A program made the position numbers and the translations under genes. The notes beneath the pieces were generated by a model. That model ran no database searches. It saw only the letters and a list, made by a program, of their open reading frames with translations, and was not told where the DNA came from. A stretch of DNA of 55,448 nucleotides from Nemertoderma westbladi (taxonomy: Eukaryota; Xenacoelomorpha; Nemertodermatida; Nemertodermatidae): the NCBI GenBank assembly GCA_032718475.1, contig JAUCBJ010001747.1:1-55448 (forward strand). The letters run 5' to 3'. Shown piece after piece: positions 9,916 through 21,046 of this stretch. Every line of letters begins with the position of its first letter. Positions within the stretch are counted from its first letter, which is position 1.

Positions 9916-12900
9916 ATGGCGGATACGGTTTATGATGGGCGGCCAGCCTGTGGGGAATCAACCGACGCCACTTCTTCTCAAGTGGAAAGTGAGGTGGAAA
10001 GCGAAGTGGAAAGTGAGGTGGAAAGCGAAGTGGAAAGCGAGGTGGAAAGCGAAGTGGAAAGCGAATTAACATCAGCAGAGAAGCCGCGAACTAGAGACGC
10101 TATCGACATTTATTTGTCCGACTATCAGCGATTCCTAGGAGACGAAGAGTTGAGGAGACGGCTGTCTGGACTTTCCCCTAATAGTGAAGGAACCAAGCTT
10201 GTGTTGGACGCAATCGATGCCGAAATGTTAGCTGCAAACCAAGCTGAATGTGATGAAAAACTCCGCCTCGTTAGAGTCCAAGAAGAACAAATAAAGAAAA
10301 GAAGGATAGAGGAACAAAAAACGGCGGCTATGGCGGAGGCTATAGCAGATGCAGAAGCAGAAAGAAAGGCAGCGGCGGCAGAAGTAGAAGCAGAAAGAAA
10401 AGCAGCAAAGGCGGCGGCTGCGGCAGATGCAGAAGCAGAAAGAAAGGTGGCAAAGGCAGTGAGAGAAGCAGAAAGAAGAGCATCTGAGCAGACTACCCAA
10501 CTGGAGTTGGAGAATCTGCAAGAGACACAAGACAGTATAAATAAACAGTTTACTGCTAATCAAATGCAGATGATGAGTCGATCTACTCCCAAGCGCCAAG
10601 GATACACATCATCGGAGGAAGGCGAGACCACCGATCCTGAAGGCGGAGGAAATAGATCTCGTCTAAGCAGGCGTAGAAAAACATCTCACCGTCATAAACT
10701 GCCTGATTTGCCCCCCGCTGTTAAAAGACAGCTAACTAGCACAGATTTAGGTAGTGCAGAACCCATAGAACAATTTATCCAGGTCAAAAGACTCCCTACT
10801 ATAGTCGATGAACCTGAAATAATTAGGCCTGTAGTTCCCAAAGTCACTTCTGTGCTAGAGACCCCTACACTTCCAGAGCTTAACTCTAAATTCCCTTTAC
10901 ATAGCACTACACTGCCTGTACCCGGTGGAACAGTCCATGCAAATACCCCTGTCCAGATAGCAGAGAGAGAAATCAATAATTTGTCTCCCGTCGTCCCGCG
11001 TCAGCCCGCTACTATGTTGGCGACTCCCGCTTCGGCGGTTGAGTGGGTGGAAGAGGGACGGCGGGGGATGAATCTCCTGCTAGGACAGATGCAGGAGACT
11101 GTCCACCAACTTAAGGGAACAGTGAGGGAAGGTAGAGCAGAGTTACAAGAAGTGCAGCAAAGTATCGCGCTAGAACGAATGAAATGGTTACCTTTCAACG
11201 AATATTACAAAGATAGCATACAGAACTCTGTACTATCTAACGGAGAGAAACTTAGATTCCTCATCAAGTGCTTGGAAGGACCTCCCAAGTTAATGGCGTT
11301 AAAGTTTATTGGACATCCAGATGGATTAAGACAAGTTTGGGATACATTAAACATCAGGTATGGTAACAAGGATAACATAGCTAAGTATTTGTATGCAAAA
11401 TTAGTAGCCCCCCGACACTTCCTTAGTAGCGGGATTATAGAGTTTTCCGATGAAATTCAAGAGATCTGTAGACAACTGGACTGGTTAGGTAAGTCGCATG
11501 AATATCAGAGTTCCATGGTCATTGGAGCCGTAGTCTCTACTTTACCAAAGGGTGGAGTATGTACGCGCTGGGACAAGAAAGTGTTGTACATGAATGAACA
11601 ACAACGACGAAGTCCTACCATGGCTGATCTCATGTCCTTCTTAGATAGTGAAGTAAAATTACAACTCATAAGGCAGTCCAGAGAGAAAACATCGGAAAAT
11701 AAGGTAAGTGAGAAACCCGTTTCTAGGAGAAGGATAATACCAGTGTGCTACACTGACGACGGCGAAAGCCAAGCTTCTCAAGAAGAAGACAGCGGGAAAG
11801 ACACCGAACGATCTTACTATGACAACAAGACCTATAAAGACGTAAGTAAATACAAGTCTCGAACCAGTGACAGGAGAGAACAGGTAACAACAACTCCTCC
11901 TACGTCTCCTAAGAGAATTCACGGAAAAAAGCCCGAAGAAAGAACGAGAGTGCAGAACGTTAACCAAGTTAAGGTGAGTAACATCAAACCAAAATGTGCG
12001 CTGTGCGACGGGCCCCACCGTTTGAGTGCGTGTGCAGAATTCCTAAAGAAATCCCTGGCAGATAGACGTGGAGTCCTGTGGGATAAGCGGTTATGTTATA
12101 ACTGTCTCAGACGCGGACACCAGCGGCGAACCTGTTACTCTGACGCAAGGTGTGCTAAGTGCGGCGCGAAACATCATAGCTTGTTGCACACGGAATTCGA
12201 ACGAAACAGCCCGAGTCAGGTAAGTGAGCCCAAATCACATGTCCAATTCAGTGATGTGAACGACACTGACCAAAGTTCTGAGTGGGAAGGATTCTATACG
12301 GACGAATTCTCCGATGCCAACGAATCCTGTTATCTAATAAATACCGCAGTATATCGAGCACTTACGTACGAAAAAGACACCGACACGGAGTTCCCCCCAA
12401 CCACCTTTGACAAACAACCATCTTGGAAAGCTCCAGCTTCCAACGTAGGAATCAGAGAATTTCCTGTAGTTCAAGTAAGAGTTCACGGTCTTAACAAAAG
12501 CTACATAGTGAACGCCCTCCTTGACTCCGGCAGCACAGGAACATTCATCGATCAAGAACTAGCCGAAGATATCTTTGCTGGACAACCCAAATTCCAAACT
12601 AAGTTGAATATGTCCGGAATTATGCAGGTTTGGAAATCTACCATAACGGCAGATTACTATGTAGGTGTGTTGTCCACCCCCCAGGATAAATTAGGAGCAC
12701 AAAGTATAAGGTCAGTAAAAATGGTGGCTATAAAGAACTTCGCTACTACCCAAGCAGACCTTTATAATTGGGACGAGGATGAGAGCATCCAACATCTTAA
12801 GATACCTCGATTCCAGACAGATTATCCTGGAGTGCAAATACTTATCGGCCAAAACGCGCACGAGGCGCTCGAGACATTGGAAAAACGACCTGCTCAACCG

Positions 12901-13428
12901 CAGCCACTACAAACCTATGCGGTAAGAACTAGAGTAGGTTGGTACTTTACTGGTCCCTCCCGCAGAACTCTCGAAGAGAGACTACCATCAGAAAGACTAT
13001 ACCAGATAAATGGTTTGGAAGTGGAGAGCAGTGAAGTGGACGAACTAACTGAGGGAACACCATACTCCTCAGATAATGACGATATTAACTCCAATGAAGA
13101 TCAATGGAGACATCGCCCCGAGATGATTAATCTAGCCGACATCGCTTACAGAGGAGCGACTCCTCAAGAACGGATAGATACTCCCGGCTGGTTAGGTGGA
13201 CCCGACTCCCTAAGTAAAGAAGAAGATGAATGGCCTTCCCACCTTAACCCGGCTGAGATTAGACAGGCCAAGGGAGCGGAGAAAGTAACACGACAACCCA
13301 ATCACCCAGCTGGTCGTTTATGTTTACTGGAAAGAGACCAAAAACTGTCCGGAAACTATGGAAGGCAAGATACTCTTCCTACGACCACTTCCCTAATCCG
13401 ACAAATATCTAGGGACTCCATAACATAA
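9916..13428 (+). CDS. Element 1 gag-protease ORF with pol-edge remnants, 1170 aa
   Basis: Continuous frame. Order: short VESE-repeat segment (about 20-50), Ala/Glu/Arg-rich coiled coil (about 110-210), basic linker (RLSRRRKTSHRHK), capsid-like region starting MKWLPFNEYYKD (about 425-600), zinc-binding array CALCDGPHRLSAC, CYNCLRRGHQRRTC, CAKCGAKHH (about 694-755), aspartic protease core LLDSGSTGTFID (about 867), GWYFTGPSRR, then a jump to the pol tether (NLADIAYRGATPQE, EWPSHL). RT, RNase H and integrase are absent. Compared with element 2 it lacks 115 N-terminal residues, about 115 residues before the capsid region and a C-terminal stretch. The ATG used equals an internal Met of element 2. 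Confidence 0.85.
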   Translation: MADTVYDGRPACGESTDATSSQVESEVESEVESEVESEVESEVESEVESELTSAEKPRTRDAIDIYLSDYQRFLGDEELRRRLSGLSPNSEGTKLVLDAIDAEMLAANQAECDEKLRLVRVQEEQIKKRRIEEQKTAAMAEAIADAEAERKAAAAEVEAERKAAKAAAAADAEAERKVAKAVREAERRASEQTTQLELENLQETQDSINKQFTANQMQMMSRSTPKRQGYTSSEEGETTDPEGGGNRSRLSRRRKTSHRHKLPDLPPAVKRQLTSTDLGSAEPIEQFIQVKRLPTIVDEPEIIRPVVPKVTSVLETPTLPELNSKFPLHSTTLPVPGGTVHANTPVQIAEREINNLSPVVPRQPATMLATPASAVEWVEEGRRGMNLLLGQMQETVHQLKGTVREGRAELQEVQQSIALERMKWLPFNEYYKDSIQNSVLSNGEKLRFLIKCLEGPPKLMALKFIGHPDGLRQVWDTLNIRYGNKDNIAKYLYAKLVAPRHFLSSGIIEFSDEIQEICRQLDWLGKSHEYQSSMVIGAVVSTLPKGGVCTRWDKKVLYMNEQQRRSPTMADLMSFLDSEVKLQLIRQSREKTSENKVSEKPVSRRRIIPVCYTDDGESQASQEEDSGKDTERSYYDNKTYKDVSKYKSRTSDRREQVTTTPPTSPKRIHGKKPEERTRVQNVNQVKVSNIKPKCALCDGPHRLSACAEFLKKSLADRRGVLWDKRLCYNCLRRGHQRRTCYSDARCAKCGAKHHSLLHTEFERNSPSQVSEPKSHVQFSDVNDTDQSSEWEGFYTDEFSDANESCYLINTAVYRALTYEKDTDTEFPPTTFDKQPSWKAPASNVGIREFPVVQVRVHGLNKSYIVNALLDSGSTGTFIDQELAEDIFAGQPKFQTKLNMSGIMQVWKSTITADYYVGVLSTPQDKLGAQSIRSVKMVAIKNFATTQADLYNWDEDESIQHLKIPRFQTDYPGVQILIGQNAHEALETLEKRPAQPQPLQTYAVRTRVGWYFTGPSRRTLEERLPSERLYQINGLEVESSEVDELTEGTPYSSDNDDINSNEDQWRHRPEMINLADIAYRGATPQERIDTPGWLGGPDSLSKEEDEWPSHLNPAEIRQAKGAEKVTRQPNHPAGRLCLLERDQKLSGNYGRQDTLPTTTSLIRQISRDSIT
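9979..10066 (+). repeat. 12-bp coding repeat (VESE)n in element 1 gag
   Basis: Seven tandem copies of a 12-bp unit (GTGGAAAGCGAG and variants) encode VESE repeats. The homologous place in element 2 has a single copy, so this is a copy-specific expansion that keeps the frame. Confidence 0.85.
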
Positions 13429-15050
13429 TAACATATGGAGTGGGTGTGTGACTATATCATTTTATATTTGTTTTTTATTTTATATTTATGTATGTATTAT
13501 TACGTAATTTTATTATAATCGTTTTCTTTAATTTTATTTAGTAGAATGTTATTTTAGCGATTATTTAGTAAATTAGTGCAATATATTAGTGTTTATTACG
13601 TACTTAATTACTTATAATATATTTAGTGCGACGGCAAGAAATAATTATTTTTCTCTTTCCTTACTGTCCGTATTATATTATAAATGCGAGACTATAGTAA
13701 GATGACATGTCAGTACTTATTAAAGTACAATAAAGCCACTACTATATTCAAGTATTATTGGTAGGCAGAGTATTAGGAATGCAAAGTTCAGATCCTCGTG
13801 TCTCGGCTAAACCAAGCTCTGGGTAGACCTTGGAAACGACTTGCCTCTTCACACTGACATTGCTTCGTGCGATATTGCTCTTCTACCTTATATTAAATAA
13901 TACATATAGTAGCGTGATGTCCCTCTAACAGTAGCGTAAATCGCAAATAAATCTGTTAAACTTTTTGACCATCTGTAATTCTAGTCGATTAAGATATCGT
14001 GGCACCCACCGATATACTTGAAAGACAAATTCTAGAATCAGTGGTTAACGTCCCCAGACAAGTTCTGGAATAAATCGGTGCCCATCCAAAATATTAATTT
14101 AATATTTATTAAAATCTGTAAAATTCCGATCCTTTAAAATTTCTAGTCAATTAAGATATCGCAGCACTTACCGATACTCTTAAAAGGACGATTTTATAGA
14201 ATTAAGGATCCTAAGTCCCCAGATATGCTCTGGAATAAAATTTGTGCCAATTTAACATCAAATAATAAAATTCGAGGGAATAATTTTAAATTCATATTCA
14301 AATGAATTTCATAAATTGTCATTTTGTGCAATTTGTAACATTCCCAAAATTTCAGTAATTAATAGATCATGGGAGCGGAGATTCATATTGAGTGTACTAG
14401 AGTGCGAGAATCTCCAATATATAGTCAATAGCCGATAAAATTTATAAAATCATGCATAAAGAGGATATTGACAATTAAAGAATTACTATTAAATAACATC
14501 CCAGATCTGTATGCATGAGAATTACCCTAATTCTACCGCTAGTTTTCCATAATGTCACCATGGCAACACCCACGCTGGAATTAGAAGCAAGTTAAAGGAA
14601 CAATAAAGGCTTGCCCCATTGCGTAGCATAAGAGAATACATAGCGCACTATTAGTATCCAAGGATACATAGTAATAACGTGACATTCTGGAAGACAATGA
14701 CTAACGGACAAAATGGCTTGCATGTGTGCAGTAAGTAATGATTGTATGGAATTTGTGCGTTTATAGGTGAATGATACTACTAAAGTGTGTTTACAGTAGC
14801 TAATCGCATTTGTAAAGTAGCCTAACTCTACCGAGATAACCTCAAGTGGATTCAAGCCTTTGGGACGGACAGTGGTGGGACTTGTGTCGATTATCGTTGT
14901 CGTGCTGTTGCTACATGTTGGCGCAAACACCGCGACAACGGTACATCGGCGCTGAGAAACCCACTGTCCGGGGTCAAAGACTAGTAGGCAGCGACGCCCG
15001 CTTGCCTAAATATTGACTCATACTAATATTAATAAACTCAGATAGCAGAT
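13429..15050 (+). other. Element 1 non-coding block between the two ORFs
   Basis: About 1.6 kb without a sustained ORF. It has the polyadenylation-like AATAAA at about 13729 (TACAATAAAGCCAC), a stretch shared closely with element 2 (about 13740-13900), and two related copies of a 140-bp sequence at 13949-14090 and 14112-14252. It ends in ATAGCAG just before the ATG at 15051, which looks like a splice acceptor. Confidence 0.6.
13949..14252 (+). repeat. Two diverged 140-bp tandem copies inside element 1
   Basis: Copies share CTAGTCgATTAAGATATCG, an ACCGATA block, TAGAAT, and a CCCCAGAnanGnTCTGGAAT block, with period 162 bp (13981 versus 14143). CCAGACAAGTTCTGG can fold as a short hairpin, and GGCACC near one end can pair with GGTGCC near the other in the first copy. 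The same pair occurs in element 2 at about 44090-44375. Confidence 0.65.
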
Positions 15051-16340
15051 ATGACGGAATTAATAGAAGATGACCTTGGTATTAGAGAGCGATATACTCT
15101 ACCTTTACAAGCGTTTGTGGATAGCTTGATACGCGGTGAAGCCGATCCGACTATTACGGAGGACGATGGTCGTTATATCGAACCGCCGATGTCCCAAGAG
15201 CAACTTACGCGTGAATTGGACTATCGAAAATTAACCGCTCGCTATACGCATCGTAATGGTACGTATATGGACTTCTTAACTACCGGCCATCCTATCGATT
15301 TACATGATACGGACGATGTAGACACCCTAAAGGGAAATGGTTCTATTTAAATATCATACCCAGCGGAGTCGTAACGATAAACCGAGAATAGATCACGAAA
15401 ATTCTATTCGTAACAGACTGGGAAGACGAACCAATATGCCTAGAATCTGAGGAGATTCAGCCTATCGCGCTCGGAACAGCGACAACGATTACATCCTAGA
15501 ATGGTATCAAGGTCCACAGTGTCTCACTGCGTACGATTATCGCCATGCCAACTATGTTTCTCGGCAACGTTGTCGGTTATGCGCATCGAGAGACCATGTT
15601 ACGCCCATGGACACAAACGTCCGCTGTTCCTATTTCCACGAACAACCGGCGATGGAAATTTATTGAGCGTATTGCAGATTTAATAATTTGCATATTTTTG
15701 CGGTTTGCCCTCAATTTATGACTCAATGTCACCACTGTCCACTAAAGGGACACGCCAGTTTCGATTGCCCTTTTAATCGCGATTTGGAAAGCGTAGATGA
15801 AATGATCACACTACGTTACATTAGAGCTTGGGAAGCGAACGCTGATTTACATCGTGATTCGCGCCATCGCTATTATCCTGGACGCGCTTACGAAGGAATT
15901 TATGCGTTCCATCCTTATCTATTCGCTTCTGTCGAACAGAAATCACGCATATCGAGTTACAGGAAGTATATCGACGGCCTTACGAGTACCGAGCCCGCGA
16001 ACGCGAGTTGGAAGGAACCATTGGACCGGGGAAGTTTCTAACTACTTATGGTCCACCCACGGCCCTCGTGCAGACCACTCGTACAGGACCCGTAAGAGCG
16101 GCTGTCTTGAAACGAGCTCTCAAAGCCGTTAGACCCCTCTCCCCGGACGTTGATGTCAATCAACCCGGTACTTCGACCGGCGGATATACCGATCGCAATC
16201 CCATACCTTCTGATGCAATCATATTGCACCCTTCACCCAGGAGTTATAGCCCTCCTCGTAAAGTGGCTCGCCCCAAAGAGAAAAAGACTCTTGCTAGCTT
16301 TAAAAAACTGCGTAAACGCCGTCCGCGCAAGAAAGACTAA
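15051..16340 (+). pseudogene. Element 1 downstream ORF (zinc-knuckle-like, basic C-terminus), broken into several frames
   Basis: The opening frame 15051-15350 encodes 99 aa (MTELIEDDLGIRERYTLPLQ...). Coding-like pieces follow: about 15500-15660 with CRLCASRDH in one frame, 15688-16041 with CHHCPLKGHASFDC (a C-x2-C-x4-H-x4-C knuckle), and 16008-16340 ending in a Lys/Arg-rich tail (KKLRKRRPRKKD). The pieces lie in different frames, so the gene is decayed. It occupies the place where some BEL/Pao elements carry env, but there is no membrane segment or signal peptide, and the motifs point to nucleic-acid binding. I do not recognise the family. An acceptor-like TAGCAG precedes the ATG. Confidence 0.6.
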
Positions 16341-16735
16341 CTGTTTAGAGTATTTTTATATTTTAGAAACTGTGATTTTGTATATTTTATAGACTTAAAT
16401 CCCATTTTCTGGGAGCGGTGTAAAAGCTTCTGTGGGATATAACTGGCCCCTTTTGCTTCGCAATCCAGTTTCCCCCCAGGCGCTGGAATACTCTAAAAAG
16501 GTTCTCTAACTGTATATATATTCCCCTCGCCCGCAAGGTACCGTTACAGGTGTTTTAATGGACATAAAAGTCATTCTGCTATATACGTGTTTTGGCGGAC
16601 ATGGTAAGGCAAAAAACCTGTAATGCACCAACTACCTTTCACAGCTTAGCCGTGATGATTCATATTACGACATCTAACAGCTGGTTGCTGACATGGAAAC
16701 AGCCATTGGACGCATAGTTCTTTGTTTGGCTTGAG

Positions 16736-16788
16736 CCAATCAGAGCGATTTTTCCTGTCGACGTGTAGCTTTTCAGCCGATTATAAGG
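16736..16788 (+). promoter_or_regulatory. LTR promoter of element 1: CCAAT and TATA boxes
   Basis: GAGCCAATCAGAGCG (CCAAT at 16736-16740) lies 46 bp before TTATAAGG (16781-16788); AGTCTTACTG follows about 25 bp later as a possible start site. Element 2 has the corresponding ACCAATCAGAGCG at 36220 and 46844. Confidence 0.6.
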
Positions 16789-17111
16789 AGAGTGTTCAGT
16801 CTTACTGCTTTTACTTGATACTTTGTTGTTATTGCTGTCTAAGCCAGAAACACCGGCTTTTTGGGAAGAACTCTAGTAAACTGCTTAGATTATAGAAAGT
16901 ATAACTGTTACCGGCGGTGTTACCTCACTTAATTTAACTGCACTAATCATATTGTTTGTACTGCTATTTACCGTCAGTTATTAATTGTACCTATTTGTTG
17001 ATGGAAATATTGCTCTTTGGATAATACGGATAAATCACCCAAATTCCCAATTTTCTTGATACACTACAGGTTAGAGAGGCGGGCTATATATAACAATTGC
17101 GATTTATATCA

Positions 17112-17306
17112 ATGTGGTGTGTATTGAATCTAATGTTATTTAGTAGACACTACCTGAGTCAATTGCTGTTCTCTTTATGTGTGATCAAATATACTGACAG
17201 TCGGCAGAATAGTGTGCATGATTGTGAGTGTGATGTGACTGGTAACAAAGCATTTCCTAAAGAATGCGACTTATACTTTAATCATAAGCCTTATCGTTGC
17301 GTTTAG
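17112..17306 (+). CDS. Small ORF inside LTR of element 1, 64 aa
   Basis: From ATG at 17112 the frame shares with the LTR ORF of element 2 the blocks NLMLF-R-Y, LF-L-V-K, RQ-SV--C and N-AFPKEC--Y-N, with nearby length. It lies between the TATA box and the poly(A) signal, so it would fall in R of the transcript. Hypothetical; no known domain. Confidence 0.35.
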   Translation: MWCVLNLMLFSRHYLSQLLFSLCVIKYTDSRQNSVHDCECDVTGNKAFPKECDLYFNHKPYRCV

Positions 17307-17656
17307 TATAAGTCCTAGCTCTGTTTAAATAGATAGAGCGCCACGTCCTAAAGGAACTGTTAATATTTCCCGAAAGTTAATAATATCTGTCAGAAATTAA
17401 TTATTAGTGATCTATCGAATAATACAATAGGTTTACACTGCAACCTTACACTGCAATAATAAAATCTAAGCATCCGAATTCAGCCTCCCGGGTGTAGATC
17501 CATCGGGTGAATGATCGCGCATGGGCTGGCTTCGGCTAATGTTTTGTTTATTAGCATAAAATATTGTCGTATGCTAAAGGTGTGTTAATTAACTAAAAGA
17601 CATATAAATTTTGGCAGGTTAAACTGCTAAAGGTCTTCAAAAGCGCGAACACACTT

Positions 17657-18755
17657 CGTAAAATACTGGTACACCGGTAGTGTCGGAAACGATAGACAAA
17701 CTTTAACTATGTGTTAGAAAAACGCCCAAACAGTAAACATTAAAAAAGCAACTACCGATCCATATGTATCTAATCGCAAACTATGCCGGAATTAATTTTT
17801 ATCGACCAACGATTCACTCGGCTATACTGATATCTTACTTCAAACAGTTATTTGGTCCATAATCTTTATTTTGTACTCGTACCTGATCTCACTATAATTA
17901 TTCGATAAATGACTCAGCATGCTTTTAGAACTGCAGAATTGTTATAATTCAAGACCAAATCTGGAGTCGAAATGTTTTAGTTTATTAATAATATTTAACA
18001 TAAATAACATCAACATATCAGCATGGGATATTAAACTACAGCATTTAGTGAAACATGCTAGAATGTAGAAAAAACACCACAACTGTACTCAGTCTCAGTA
18101 AATAGGCCGCCCGGAGTGGATATGATTCAGTGGTTGTCAGAAGTATCGCAGCATTACCCGTCGCCAGAATAATGGCAACAACGATTCGTTGGGAACCTTA
18201 AAGACCACTTATTGGAATATGTGGCTCGCTCCATCACCATCACCTCGCTGTAGATGACATTCTTGCATCGCTGGGATCCCTCTGCACCCCGCAGCACTTG
18301 ACTAAGAGCGAGATGATTTGACGATTAGTGCCGCATAGTGTCGCGGAAAAAGCATTACTCCGCCTACAAATAAGGGCGAGGTAAATAATGCGTGAAGAGG
18401 GAAATAAAGATATTTTATTCTTAAATGAACAATTACGTTTTTGTACGAATATACCCCAAAATTGGGAGAAAGGGTTGTACTTTTTTCCATAGGGTATAAA
18501 GTAACCCATAGGATTGCATTTATTTTACCTTTTCCCGGCGTAAAGCAAAAGTACCGGTACTAAGTACCGGTATAAGAAAATGAGAATATAATTATTTATT
18601 ACATGGGAAAAAATGTTCTACATATTTTCCCATGTAAGTGTAATACGTAAATGTATGTTTTCAATTGGTATTCTTAGATGCTCAATTCTTTAATAAAACA
18701 TAGAGCGATATAATACAATTCTGATCTGTTAACCAACCACAGCAGAATCCGTGGG
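17657..18755. other. Intergenic spacer, no gene seen
   Basis: AT-rich sequence without supported exons, RNA genes or transposon ends. Confidence 0.5.
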
Positions 18756-18759
18756 AATC

Positions 18760-20318
18760 CCAAAGGAACGCCTAATCGCTGATCGTTGTGGCGTAAGTAG
18801 AGCGTATTGGGATACGGTGGGGCTTACAGGAACTCATCACTGATCGTTGTGGTGTAAGTAGAGTGTATTGGGGTACGGTGGGGCTTACCGGAACTGATCG
18901 CTGATCGTTGTGGTGTACGTAGAGTGTATCGGGATACGGTGGGGCTTCCCGGAACTGATTGCTGATCGTTGTGGTGTAAGTAGAGTGTATCGGGGTACGG
19001 TGGGGCTTCCCGGAACTGATTGCTGATCGTTGTGGTGTACGTAGAGTGTATCGGGATACGGTGGGGCTTACCGGAACTGATTGCTGATCGTTGTGGTGTA
19101 AGTAGAATGTATTGGGATACGGTGGGGCTTACCGGAACTGATCGCTGATCGTTGTGGTGTACGTAGAGTGTATCGGGATACGGCGGGGCTTCCCGGAACT
19201 GATTGCTGATCGTTGTGGTGTAAGTAGAGTGTATCGGGATACGGTGGGGCTTCCCGGAACTGATTGCTGATCGTTGTGGTGTAAGTAGAGTGTATCGGGA
19301 TACAGTGGTGCTTACCGGAACTGATTGCTGATCGTTGTGGTGTAAGTAGAGTGTATTGGGATACGGTGGTGCTTACCGTAACTGATTGCTGATCGTTGTG
19401 GTGTACGTAGAGTGTATCGGGATACGGTGGGGCTTCCCGGAACTGATTGCTGATCGTTGTGGTGTAAGTAGAGTGTATCGGGATACGGTGGGGCTTCCCG
19501 GAACTGATTGCTGATCGTTGTGGTGTAGTAGAGTGTATCGGGATACAGTGAGGCTTACCGGAACTGATCGCTGATCATGGTGGTGTGCGTAGTGTATCGG
19601 GATACGGTGGTGCTTACCGTAACTGATTGCTGATCGTTGTGGTGTACGTAGAGTGTATCGGGATACGGTGGGGCTTCCCGGAACTGATTGCTGATCGTTG
19701 TGGTGTAGTAGAGTGTATCGGGATACAGTGGTGCTTACCGTAACTGATTGCTGATCGTTGTGGTGTAAGTAGAGTGTATCGGGATACAGTGAGGCTTACC
19801 GGAACTGATCGCTGATCATTGTGGTGTAAGTAGAGTGTATCGGGATACGGTGGGGCTTAACAGAACTGATTGCTGATCGTTGTGGTGTACGTAGTGTATC
19901 GGGATACGGGGTGATCGTTGTGGTGTAAGTAGAGTGTATTGGGATACGGTGGGGCTTCCCGGAACTGATTGCTGATCGTTGTGGTGTAAGTAGAGTGTAT
20001 CGGGATACAGTGAGGCTTACCGGAACTGATCGCTGATCATGGTGGTGTGCGTAGTGTATCGGGATACGGTGGGGCTTACCGGAACTGATCGCTGATCATG
20101 GTGGTGTGCGTAGTGTATCGGGATACGGTGGGGCTTACCGGAACTGATTGCTGATCGTTGTGGTGTAAGTAGAGTGTATCGGGATACGGTGGGGCTTCCC
20201 AGAACTGATTGCTGATCGTTGTGGTGTAAGTAGAGTGTATCGGGATACGGTGGGGCTTCCCGGAACTGATTGCTGATCGTTGTGGTGTAAGTAGAGTGTA
20301 TCGGGATACAGTGGTGCT
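18760..20318 (+). repeat. 61-bp minisatellite, left block (about 25 copies)
   Basis: The unit includes CTGATCGTTGTGGTGTAAGT, AGAGTGTATCGGGATACGGT and GGGGCTTCCCGGAACTGAT, spaced 61 bp. Copies differ by recurrent variants (gtaag/gtacg, cttacc/cttccc, cggtgg/cagtgg) and some have short deletions. Antisense ORFs here are periodicity artefacts. Confidence 0.95.
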
Positions 20319-21046
20319 TAAGCAATCAGATCAGTATACGATGGTTCGACAACATTTGTGTCTACTGTTGACGGTGACACAGAACCATTTGAAGTGTTAT
20401 GGGGCGTCCTCCAGGGAGACACACTTGCACCATTCTTGTTCATTATTGTGGTTGACTATGTTCTACGCATGTCCTTAGATCATCATAATGATGATGGGGT
20501 GATGATAACTCCACCTACTGGCTCCAGAAGTCGAGGAAATCCTGCCAAGTACCTAACTGATCTGGACTTTGCTGATGACTTAGGAATACTCTCAGAATCA
20601 TTAGAGGGAGCCCAACGGCTCCTCAGCTCATTAGAACATGCTGCTTCTAGTGCTGGTCTTTTTATTAACTCCAGAAAGACCAAAATTTGGACAGTTAACT
20701 TTGAAAGTCATCAGCAAGTCTCTGATCGGATGAGCATAAGCTCAAAGGATGGTATGCTTGAGCATGTGGACGACTTCTGTTACCTGGGATCATGGATCCG
20801 GAAGTCAGGTGAGGACCTTCGAATACGTAAGGGAAAGGCATGGGCAGCCTTGAATAGGCTTTCCAGGATTTGGAAGTCACCGAGAATTAATCGGAAACTT
20901 AAGGTCCGATTATTCAGAGCAGCAGTAGTTCCAGTACTCCTCTACGGGAGTCCATGCTGGGCTCTAACTGCTGAGGACACCAAATCTCTGGATGGCACAT
21001 TCACAAGAATGCTACGCCGAGTTCATTGTGTCAAGTACAATGCAGA
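20319..21046 (+). pseudogene. LINE reverse-transcriptase fragment (palm to thumb) embedded in the 61-bp array
   Basis: One open frame from about 20330. Motif B: GVLQGDTLAPFLFIIVVDY. Catalytic motif C: LDFADDLGIL. Then SRKTKIW, VDDFCYLGSWI (motif E) and LLYGSPCWALTAEDTKSLDG...TRMLRRVH. It begins abruptly after the left array and runs into the right array, whose first unit continues the frame. It is 5' truncated and lacks fingers and endonuclease. It is the same family as the fragment at 31740-32159. Confidence 0.85.

Larger units (their letters stand above)
9630..17651 (+). mobile_element. BEL/Pao-type LTR retrotransposon, element 1 (internally deleted, 5-bp TSD CACTT)
   Basis: Bounded by CACTT at 9625-9629 and 17652-17656, directly outside TG (9630) and CA (17651), as expected for a 5-bp target duplication. 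Contains a 5' LTR remnant, a gag-protease ORF, a non-coding block, a decayed second ORF, a purine-rich tract GGGAGCGG and a full 3' LTR. The family call rests on the three-part zinc-knuckle array, DSGS protease and Pao-type tether (DIAYRG...W...EWP). It is the same family as the element at 35932-47738 but lacks most of the 5' LTR, the leader and the gag N-terminus. No reverse-transcriptase or integrase core is present. Confidence 0.92.
16419..17651 (+). repeat. Element 1, 3' LTR (1233 bp)
   Basis: Starts TGTAAAAGC after the purine tract GGGAGCGG and ends GCGCGAACA, followed by the TSD CACTT. It contains a CCAAT box, a TATA box, a small ORF and an AATAAA signal (17458-17463), giving a usual U3-R-U5 order. 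Confidence 0.93.

Noticed and set aside
9803-10072. Basic repeat ORFs (WKVR repeats) on both strands
   Set aside because: Alternative frames of the 12-bp VESE repeat in element 1 gag.
15051-16340. Envelope gene of the LTR element
   Set aside because: No signal peptide, membrane segment or glycoprotein features; zinc-knuckle and basic-tail motifs instead.
20017-20325. 102-aa minus-strand repeat ORF
   Set aside because: Antisense reading of the 61-bp minisatellite.
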